A stretch of 14,181 nt of DNA from Dinghuibacter sp035492835. Lineage in GTDB: Bacteria; Bacteroidota; Bacteroidia; Chitinophagales; Chitinophagaceae. Under the pieces are notes generated by a model. The model ran no database searches and was not told the origin of the DNA. It saw only the letters and a program-made list of their open reading frames with translations. The stretch's first letter is position 1, and every line of letters begins with the position of its first letter. Below, piece by piece: positions 1 to 5,451 of this stretch. Both the position numbers and the translations under genes were made by a program. Location: contig NZ_DATJIY010000224.1 of the NCBI RefSeq assembly GCF_035492835.1, positions 1 through 14,181 of the forward strand, written 5' to 3'.

Positions 1-30
1 CCGCTGCTTTGATGGCCATCAAAACAGCGG
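1..30. repeat. 30-base near-perfect palindrome at the window edge
   Basis: CCGCTG (1-6) pairs with CAGCGG (25-30), and TTTGATGG pairs with CCATCAAA (8-23), with one C/A mismatch at 7/24. As RNA it is a long stem with a very tight loop. It lies just past the stop of miaE, so it could be a terminator stem for minus-strand transcripts, but any T-run would be outside the window. It could also be a DNA-binding dyad, or chance inside a coding end. Confidence 0.6.
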
Positions 31-77
31 CAGACCTCAAGGCCACCTCCCCGCCTGCACCGTCGACGCGCGGCTAG
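1..77 (+). CDS. possible 3' end of an upstream plus-strand gene (partial)
   Basis: Reading in the frame that starts at base 3 gives 24 sense codons and a TAG stop at 75-77. The peptide ends ...AIKTAADLKATSPPAPSTRG, an Ala/Lys-rich helix-like stretch and then a Pro/Ser tail, which is plausible for a protein C-terminus. Frame 1 is closed by a TGA at 10-12; frame 2 is open but reads Cys/His-rich and unlikely. The stop overlaps the stop of the minus-strand miaE at a shared CTAG (74-77). A strong 30-base palindrome falls inside the reading frame, so the region could instead be non-coding terminator sequence. No family can be assigned from this fragment. Confidence 0.35.
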   Translation, partial: AALMAIKTAADLKATSPPAPSTRG

Positions 78-667
78 TGCATCCGGTCGCCGCGCACCTC
101 CAGCGTAGCCATCACGGCCGCCTCGTGCGCGAGCCATTGGGCCCAGCGGCGCCGCACCTTTTCTTCGGGCACGTAAGTCAGCGCCAGTTCGATGAACAAT
201 GTATAATGCCCAGCCTCGCTTTCCATGAAACGGCGGTAGAACCCGCGGAGGTACTCGTCGTCGAGGCCCTCGCTGAGGCGTTTGAAGCGTTCGCAGCTGC
301 GGGCTTCGATGAGGGCGCAAAGGAGGAGCTTGTCGAGGAGCTTGTCTTCTTCGGGACCGCCCTTAATTTCGAAGGGACTCAGGGCGCCGACGTATTCGTC
401 ACGGCGCTGCCGGCCCAGCCGCAGACCGCGGCGCTGGAGCTCGGCCAGGACCAGCCGGAAGTGCCCCCATTCCTCGGTGACGATGGGCGCCAGCTCCGTC
501 ACCAGGGCCTCCCGGTCGGAGTAGCGCTGGATCAGCGAGATACAGCTGGTCGCCGCCTTTTGCTCGCAGTAGGCATGGTCGGTCAGGATCTCCTCGAGGG
601 ACATACCCGCGAGGTCCACCCACCTTGGGTCGGTCGGGAGGTGGAGGCCCAAAACGCTCTTTTCCAT
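74..667 (-). CDS. miaE: tRNA 2-methylthio-N6-isopentenyladenosine-37 hydroxylase (MiaE)
   Basis: MiaE is a cytoplasmic non-haem diiron monooxygenase that uses O2 to hydroxylate the isopentenyl side chain of ms2i6A at position 37 of tRNAs reading UNN codons. It acts after MiaA and MiaB, which are not in this window. The 197-residue product has the usual length and the ferritin-like four-helix ligand set: E35, E66-W-G-H69, E121 (EARSCERF) and E151-A-G-H154. The N-terminal LGLHLPTDPRWV stretch is typical of MiaE, and the next Met is residue 22, so the start at 667 is secure. The gene is divergent from bioF across 86 bases. A -7-like TACCTTTG ends four bases before the ATG, implying a leaderless or almost leaderless transcript. 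Its stop overlaps a possible plus-strand stop at 75-77. The family is clear; activity is inferred from the intact ligands. Confidence 0.95.
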   Translation of the reverse strand: MEKSVLGLHLPTDPRWVDLAGMSLEEILTDHAYCEQKAATSCISLIQRYSDREALVTELAPIVTEEWGHFRLVLAELQRRGLRLGRQRRDEYVGALSPFEIKGGPEEDKLLDKLLLCALIEARSCERFKRLSEGLDDEYLRGFYRRFMESEAGHYTLFIELALTYVPEEKVRRRWAQWLAHEAAVMATLEVRGDRMH

Positions 668-671
668 GGGG

Positions 672-679
672 CAAAGGTA
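672..679 (-). promoter_or_regulatory. Bacteroidota -7 promoter element of miaE
   Basis: On the minus strand this reads TACCTTTG, an exact match to TAnnTTTG. It is followed by CCCC and then the miaE ATG. No TTTG-like -33 element is evident in the very GC-rich sequence upstream. The spacing of four bases puts the expected transcript start at or near the start codon. Confidence 0.7.
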
Positions 680-685
680 AGGTTT

Positions 686-709
686 CGCGCCGCGCCGCCG
701 CGCCGCGGC
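686..709. other. GC-only burst between divergent promoters
   Basis: These bases are entirely G and C, built from repeated CGC/GCC units. GCCGCG (689-694) can pair with CGCGGC (704-709) around a nine-base loop. It separates the miaE and bioF -7 elements. There is no coding support. Similar GC bursts sit at 4790-4826, 8511-8533 and 13411-13429. Confidence 0.45.
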
Positions 710-740
710 ATCCCACGGGCCGGTGTGCCGTGCACAGCCT

Positions 741-748
741 TATCTTTG
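741..748 (+). promoter_or_regulatory. Bacteroidota -7 promoter element of bioF
   Basis: TATCTTTG is an exact match to TAnnTTTG and ends five bases before the ATG at 754. No convincing -33 TTTG is seen about 20 bases upstream. It mirrors the miaE element on the other strand, so the two genes are divergently transcribed from a compact GC-rich region. Confidence 0.7.
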
Positions 749-753
749 CCCGC

Positions 754-1902
754 ATGATCCCAGACAGCCTCCGGCAGAAACTTGAAGCGCGAGCGACGAC
801 CGGCGCGCTGCGTGTATTGCAAACGAGCGCGTTAGCGGTTGACTTTTGTTCCAACGATTACCTGGGGATCGCCCGGGAGCGGTTGCTGCCGCACGATCCG
901 GACCTGAATGGGGGCAGCACGGGGTCGCGGTTGCTGGCGGGGAACTATCCGTTGCTTACGATCGTGGAGGACGAGATCGCGGCCTTTCACGGGGAAGAGG
1001 CGGCGCTGGTCTACAACTCCGGGTACGACGCGAACCTGGGGTTGCTCAGCAGCATCCTGCAAAAAGAAGACACCATCCTCTACGACGCCCTCTCCCACGC
1101 CTCGATCCGGGACGGCCTCCGCCTCAGCTTCGCCAAGGCTTACGCCTTCAAACACAACGACATGGAGGACCTCGAGCGCCTCCTGCGCCGCGCGAGGGGC
1201 AGTGCGGCCGAGTCCGGCGGCCCCGCGACGGGCGGGGAAAGCGCGGCGCGCGGCGCGGTCTACGTCGTCACGGAAAGCCTCTTCTCCATGGACGGCGACC
1301 TCTGCCCGATAGAGGCCCTTGCAGCCCTCGCGGAACGCTATGGCGCCTGGCTCATCGTCGATGAGGCGCACGCCACCGGGGTGGTTGGTAGTAGGGGAGA
1401 GGGGCTCGTACAGAGTAAAAACCAGAAAGTATTCGCCCGCATCCACACTTTTGGCAAGGCGCTCGGCTGCCATGGCGCGGTCATCGTGGGGAGCAAAGCG
1501 CTGAAGGAATACCTGGTCAACTTCTCCCGCTCCCTGATCTATACCACGGCCCTGCCGCCGGCGGCCGCGGGACTGATACGGAAAACCTATCAGCTATTTC
1601 CCACGATGACGGCGGAAAGACAATCGCTCGAGACGCTGGCGAAGCAATTCCAACGCCTCGACCTGCCCTACGAGCGCCTGACCAGCCACACCCCGATCCA
1701 GGCCGTCCTCGTCCCAGGCAACAACGCCGCCAGGGCCACCGCGGGGGCGCTCCAGGCCAGCGGGCTCGACGTGCGGCCGATCCTTTCGCCCACGGTAAAG
1801 GAAGGCACCGAGCGCCTGCGGATCGTCCTCCACGCCTACAATACCAAAGAAGAGGTCGAATTACTCGGGCGGCTCCTGATAAAAACCGCAAAAAACAACT
1901 AA
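754..1902 (+). CDS. bioF: 8-amino-7-oxononanoate synthase family (alpha-oxoamine synthase, BioF-like)
   Basis: This is a PLP-dependent fold-type I enzyme. BioF condenses pimeloyl-ACP/CoA with L-alanine to give 8-amino-7-oxononanoate, an early step of biotin synthesis in the cytoplasm. The 382-residue product shows CSNDYLG (32-38), STGSRLLAGNYPL (55-67), the ring-stacking His in SHASIRDG (H115), SMDGD (178-182), DEAHATGVVG (D203, H206), the Schiff-base lysine in HTFGKALGCHGA (K235) and the C-terminal SPTV...RLRIVL segment. The ATG at 754 is chosen over in-frame upstream starts because homology begins there and a -7 element sits just before it. A Gly/Ala/Ser-rich stretch at residues 148-168 is longer than the usual loop. 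Sister enzymes (2-amino-3-ketobutyrate CoA ligase, serine palmitoyltransferase) share these motifs and no other biotin gene is nearby, so substrate assignment is less certain than family. The acylase gene follows after 25 bases and is probably co-transcribed. Confidence 0.85.
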   Translation: MIPDSLRQKLEARATTGALRVLQTSALAVDFCSNDYLGIARERLLPHDPDLNGGSTGSRLLAGNYPLLTIVEDEIAAFHGEEAALVYNSGYDANLGLLSSILQKEDTILYDALSHASIRDGLRLSFAKAYAFKHNDMEDLERLLRRARGSAAESGGPATGGESAARGAVYVVTESLFSMDGDLCPIEALAALAERYGAWLIVDEAHATGVVGSRGEGLVQSKNQKVFARIHTFGKALGCHGAVIVGSKALKEYLVNFSRSLIYTTALPPAAAGLIRKTYQLFPTMTAERQSLETLAKQFQRLDLPYERLTSHTPIQAVLVPGNNAARATAGALQASGLDVRPILSPTVKEGTERLRIVLHAYNTKEEVELLGRLLIKTAKNN

Positions 1903-1927
1903 TTTCCCGCCTCTATTTACCTCTTCT

Positions 1928-4423
1928 ATGCGATTATGGCCATTCGTGGCCAGCACCCTGATCACGGGCGTGCTGGTTGTTGCACTGGATACCTCTTTCA
2001 AACCGCTGCCGGCGCTGGGGCCCTTTTTCGACCCGCAGACCGGATTCTGGCAGAATGCGGAGGCGGGGGACATGAGCTACACGATGGACCTGCGCTTCCA
2101 GGAGCTGGCCGGGCCGGTAAAGGTTTGCCTGGACGACAAGCTGATCCCGCACATCTTTGCCCAGAACGACCGGGACGCCTATTTTGCGCAGGGGTATGTA
2201 CAGGCCCGCTTCCGGTTGTGGCAAATGGACCTGCAGACGCGTTATGCCGCGGGCAGGCTGTCCGAGCTGGTAGGGCGCTATTCGGGCGGTCACGACCTGC
2301 TCAACGTCGTGGACAGGAGTTTCCGCCGGCTGGGGATGGTCTACGCCGCCGAGCAGGCCGTAAAAGGCATGGAAGCCGACCCCGCCACCAAAGCGGAGCT
2401 CGACGCCTATACCGAGGGCGTCAACGCCTATATCGCCACCCTCACACAGGCCACGCTGCCGCTGGAATACAAGCTCCTCGACTACCAGCCCGAACAGTGG
2501 ACCAACCTCAAAACGGCCCTGCTCCTGAAGTATATGTCGTTCAACCTGGCGGGTGGGGAAGAGGACTTCCCGATGACCAACGCGCGGAACTTCTTCAGCC
2601 CGTCGGACTTCAACCTGCTCTATCCCGGGACGCAGGATTCCATCGACCCAATCGTGCCGGTGGGTACGCAGCTATACGGCAAGAACGACACCCCGGGTAT
2701 AAAATTAAAAATACCCGCGCACCTCGACAGCGGCTACCTGATGACGAAATTCGGGCCGCTGGCAGCCGCCGGGCAACCAGGCGTATGGCAAGGCGCCGCG
2801 GCGGCGATCCCCGACCCCGACAACGGCAGCAACAACTGGGCCGTCTCCGGCGCCAAGACCCGGAGCGGCTGGCCCATCCTGTGCAACGACCCGCACCTGG
2901 GGCTGAACCTTCCGTCGGTCTGGTACGAGATGCAGATCCAGACACCCGATATGAACGTCTATGGCGTCGCGCTCCCCGGCGCGCCGGGTATCATCATCGG
3001 GTTCAACGATTCCTGCGCTTTTGGCTTTACCAACGCCGAGCGCGATGTCCGGGACTATTACCAGGTGGAGTTCAAGGACTACACCCGCAAGGAATACAAG
3101 TTCAACGGCGACTGGCTGCCCACCACCTTCCGCATCGAGGACATCAAGGTCAAGGGCGAGCCGGACTTCTATGATACGGTCGCGTATACCGTCTGGGGTC
3201 CGGTGATGTACGAGCCCGCCTATCCCGACCCGCTGCGCTCCGGCGGTTTCTATGCCGTCCGCTGGACGGCCCACGACGTGAGCAACGAGCTGCTGGCCTT
3301 TAACCAGCTCGACCACGCGCACAACTACAACGATTACCTGGCGGCGATCAGGAACCTCCAGACGCCGGGTCAGAACTGCGTCTTCGCCAGCCGCGACGGG
3401 GACATCGCCATCTGGGACCAGGGCAGTTTTCCCGCGAAATGGAAGCGCCAGGGCGACTTCGTCATGCCGGGCACGGACTCCGCCTTTGCATGGCAGGGCA
3501 TGGTCCCGCAAGCGGAAAACCCCCACATGATCAATCCCGCGCGCGGTTTCGTGTCCAGCGCCAACCAGGTGCCCGTGGACCCCAAAGCCTATCCCTACTA
3601 CCTCGGCCGGCACTACCCGCCCTACCGCGGGATGGAGATCAACCGGCGGCTGGCCGCGATGTCCGACATCACCCCGGCCGATATGATGGCGCTCCAGGTC
3701 GACAACTATGACCTGTTTGCGGAGATGGCGCGTCCGATCTTCCTGAAGTACATCGACACCGCGTCGATGGAGCCGGACGAACGGAGCTATTACGACCAGG
3801 TCAGGGACTGGGACCTCCGCAACGACCCGAAGGAAAAGGCCCCCAGCGTATTCCATACCTGGTGGGACATGCTCAAGAGCAACATCGTCTCCGACGAGCT
3901 CTCGCAAAGCCCGCTCCCGCTACCCGAGGTCTACGACGGATCGCTGCTGGAGGCATTGCTCCGGGACTCGTCCTATAAGTTCGTCGACGACATCCACACG
4001 CCGCAGACCGAGACCCTCCGGCAGGAGGTGAACCTGGCCTGGAAAAAGATATACCCCACGCTAGAGCAGGACGACACCAACAACACGCTCACCTGGGCCA
4101 CCTTTAAGGACACCCACGTCGATCACCTGATGCGCATCCCGGCCCTGGGCGACCTGCACCTGCCCATCGGCGGCGGTACCTACAGCATCAACGCCGCCCG
4201 GTCGGACCACGGTCCCAGCTGGCGGATGGTCGTAGAGCTGGGGGCGCCCATCAAGGCCTTTGGCATCTATCCCGGCGGCCAGAGCGGGAACCCGGGCAGC
4301 CGCTACTACGACGACCTCGTCCAGGACTGGGCCCATGGCCTCTATGATACCCTTTGGGTGATGCAGCCCGGAGACGCAAAGGACCCCCGCGTCCAGTGGA
4401 CCATGAACTTTTCAAAACCGTAA
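1928..4423 (+). CDS. penicillin acylase family N-terminal-nucleophile amidohydrolase
   Basis: This is a probable periplasmic or membrane-anchored amidase that cleaves N-acyl groups; the natural substrate is unknown. The 831-residue precursor starts with a hydrophobic segment (about residues 5-20) that acts as signal or anchor. An alpha-chain region follows to about residue 270, then a Gly/Ala/Pro linker, then the self-cleavage site G300-S301 in NGSNNWAVSG. Ser301 would become the beta-chain N-terminal nucleophile. In beta numbering, His323 in NDPHLGL is His23, as in acyl-homoserine-lactone and cephalosporin acylases. N546 (SANQVP) is about Asn246, the expected oxyanion-hole Asn, and R567 (RGMEINRRL) matches the conserved Arg downstream. 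The key residues are present, so it looks active and autoprocessed. It lies 25 bases after bioF without an obvious promoter of its own and one base before a small membrane-protein gene. It could act on acyl-homoserine lactones, beta-lactams, or other amides; the sequence does not decide. Confidence 0.93.
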   Translation: MRLWPFVASTLITGVLVVALDTSFKPLPALGPFFDPQTGFWQNAEAGDMSYTMDLRFQELAGPVKVCLDDKLIPHIFAQNDRDAYFAQGYVQARFRLWQMDLQTRYAAGRLSELVGRYSGGHDLLNVVDRSFRRLGMVYAAEQAVKGMEADPATKAELDAYTEGVNAYIATLTQATLPLEYKLLDYQPEQWTNLKTALLLKYMSFNLAGGEEDFPMTNARNFFSPSDFNLLYPGTQDSIDPIVPVGTQLYGKNDTPGIKLKIPAHLDSGYLMTKFGPLAAAGQPGVWQGAAAAIPDPDNGSNNWAVSGAKTRSGWPILCNDPHLGLNLPSVWYEMQIQTPDMNVYGVALPGAPGIIIGFNDSCAFGFTNAERDVRDYYQVEFKDYTRKEYKFNGDWLPTTFRIEDIKVKGEPDFYDTVAYTVWGPVMYEPAYPDPLRSGGFYAVRWTAHDVSNELLAFNQLDHAHNYNDYLAAIRNLQTPGQNCVFASRDGDIAIWDQGSFPAKWKRQGDFVMPGTDSAFAWQGMVPQAENPHMINPARGFVSSANQVPVDPKAYPYYLGRHYPPYRGMEINRRLAAMSDITPADMMALQVDNYDLFAEMARPIFLKYIDTASMEPDERSYYDQVRDWDLRNDPKEKAPSVFHTWWDMLKSNIVSDELSQSPLPLPEVYDGSLLEALLRDSSYKFVDDIHTPQTETLRQEVNLAWKKIYPTLEQDDTNNTLTWATFKDTHVDHLMRIPALGDLHLPIGGGTYSINAARSDHGPSWRMVVELGAPIKAFGIYPGGQSGNPGSRYYDDLVQDWAHGLYDTLWVMQPGDAKDPRVQWTMNFSKP

Positions 4424-4424
4424 C

Positions 4425-4790
4425 ATGAGATTCGTAATAAGCCTGCTCCTGATCGTCATCCTCAGCCTCGCCGCGGGCATCTGGCTCCCCTTCTGGTCGG
4501 TCGCGCTGGTGGCCTTCGCCGTGAGCGCGCTGATCCCCCAGGCGCCCGGCTTGTCATTGATATGCGGTTTCCTGGCGGTCTTCCTGACGTGGGCGGGTCT
4601 CGCGTTCTTCCTCGATCACGCCAACCACCACCTGCTGGGCAACCGGATCAGCCAGCTTTTCTTCAAGGCGGAGTCGCCGTTGCTGCTCGTAGCCCTCACC
4701 GGTTTTGTGGGCGGTGTCATCGGCGGGCTCAGCGCGCTGAGCGGTAGTTTCGTGCATAAGCCTGCGGCAAAACGGCAGGCCGAGCTATAG
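4425..4790 (+). CDS. small four-helix inner-membrane protein, function unknown
   Basis: This 121-residue protein has hydrophobic segments at about residues 3-20, 22-39, 43-63 and 85-106, with a polar loop DHANHHLLGNRISQLF (64-79) between the third and fourth, and a basic tail KPAAKRQ. It resembles small conserved Bacteroidota membrane proteins that I know only as hypothetical. Its ATG is one base after the TAA of the acylase gene, so translation is probably coupled and the two are likely one operon. The His-rich loop could bind metal or simply be a helix cap; there is no further evidence. No catalytic motif is recognised. Confidence 0.85.
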   Translation: MRFVISLLLIVILSLAAGIWLPFWSVALVAFAVSALIPQAPGLSLICGFLAVFLTWAGLAFFLDHANHHLLGNRISQLFFKAESPLLLVALTGFVGGVIGGLSALSGSFVHKPAAKRQAEL

Positions 4791-4810
4791 CCGCGCCGCG
4801 AGACACCGAC

Positions 4811-4826
4811 CGTGCCGCGGGGCACG
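4811..4826. terminator. GC hairpin between convergent genes
   Basis: CGTGCC (4811-4816), loop GCGG, GGCACG (4821-4826) form a perfect six-pair stem in the 40-base gap between two convergent stops (4790 and 4831). There is no T-run on either side. It may be a bidirectional transcription end point of a non-canonical kind, or only reflect GC-rich sequence. Confidence 0.4.
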
Positions 4827-4830
4827 AATG

Positions 4831-5385
4831 CTACTCCGACACGATCATATAATTGTGCGGATAATTCAACGTCACCGTCTTCCCCTCCCGCAAGAGCAAC
4901 GTCAGATCCCCCCCGAGCGGCACCTTCCCATGGAGCGTATTGTCCGCGAAGTACCCCGGATCGGTGATAATCAGCCGCCCGTGCTTGCCGTCGAAGCGCC
5001 AGACAAAATTCTTTAGGAATCCATACCCAAGCACCCCGCTGAAGCTGTGCCCCTCGCGCGCCTCGAGGTCCTTGAACGACGTCCAGGACACGTGCTGGCG
5101 GCCGATACGCAGCGTCTTTATCCAAAGCAAAACGGTGTCGGTCATCGGGAAGTTGGTGGTCTGCGCGACGATGGGATCGACGACGACGACGACTTCCTTC
5201 TGGCTGGGGTCGAAGAGGAAGTCCAGCTCCCCCGAGTCGTTCACCCGGACCTTGACATAGATGTGGTGGTTGAAAGTATAAAAGGGCACGATCACCATGT
5301 GCTGGTCGTGCGCAAAGGTGAGGTTTTGGCCAGCGGCGGGTACGGTCAGCGCCAGCCCCAGGCACCAAAGGACAATGGATCGCAT
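4831..5385 (-). CDS. secreted retropepsin-fold-like protein, catalytic motif apparently lost
   Basis: The 184-residue product begins with a signal peptide (about 1-19, cleaved near PAAGQ). The rest resembles the single-domain aspartyl-protease-like (retropepsin/Asp_protease_2) proteins of Bacteroidota. A beta strand HIYVKVRVN leads into LDFLFDPSQ (54-62), where active members have a D-T/S-G-A/S catalytic loop, and SGVLGYGFLKNFVWRFD (116-132) matches the second hallmark, the G-x-L-G-x-x-F-L motif. Here D59 is followed by Pro-Ser, not Thr-Gly, so proteolytic activity is doubtful and a binding role is possible. Residues V65-V69 are coded by a (CGA)5 run on the plus strand. The gene is divergent from the DUF5686 gene, across an AT-rich 66-base region, and convergent with the membrane-protein gene. 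The fold assignment is my inference from motif spacing. Confidence 0.75.
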   Translation of the reverse strand: MRSIVLWCLGLALTVPAAGQNLTFAHDQHMVIVPFYTFNHHIYVKVRVNDSGELDFLFDPSQKEVVVVVDPIVAQTTNFPMTDTVLLWIKTLRIGRQHVSWTSFKDLEAREGHSFSGVLGYGFLKNFVWRFDGKHGRLIITDPGYFADNTLHGKVPLGGDLTLLLREGKTVTLNYPHNYMIVSE

Positions 5386-5388
5386 GTT

Positions 5389-5396
5389 AAAATATA
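5389..5396 (-). promoter_or_regulatory. candidate -7 element of the retropepsin-like gene
   Basis: The minus strand reads TATATTTT, five of six fixed positions of TAnnTTTG, ending three bases before the ATG at 5385. A TTG (complement of 5418-5420) lies 21 bases upstream and could serve as the -33 element. The region is AT-rich, so a chance match is easier here. Confidence 0.4.
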
Positions 5397-5439
5397 CAAA
5401 TAAAAAATTATGTTAGGCAACTTTTAACAAATCACGCCT

Positions 5440-5447
5440 TACTTTAG
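5440..5447 (+). promoter_or_regulatory. candidate -7 element of the DUF5686 gene
   Basis: TACTTTAG differs from TAnnTTTG at one fixed position and ends four bases before the ATG at 5452, the same spacing as the stronger examples in this window. A -33 partner is not clear. Confidence 0.5.
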
Positions 5448-5451
5448 GATT

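Noticed and set aside
77..757. Plus-strand open frame of about 226 codons opposite miaE
   Set aside because: It is a shadow of miaE and the bioF promoter region, with no domain or plausible protein composition.
2705..3907. Minus-strand open frame of 400 codons opposite the acylase gene
   Set aside because: The plus strand carries a full acylase with its catalytic residues; the antisense product is low-complexity Val/His/Arg-rich and has no family resemblance.
5178..5192. (CGA)5 run as a phase-variation microsatellite
   Set aside because: A trinucleotide unit keeps frame, so slippage would only change the length of a Val run; five units is short.
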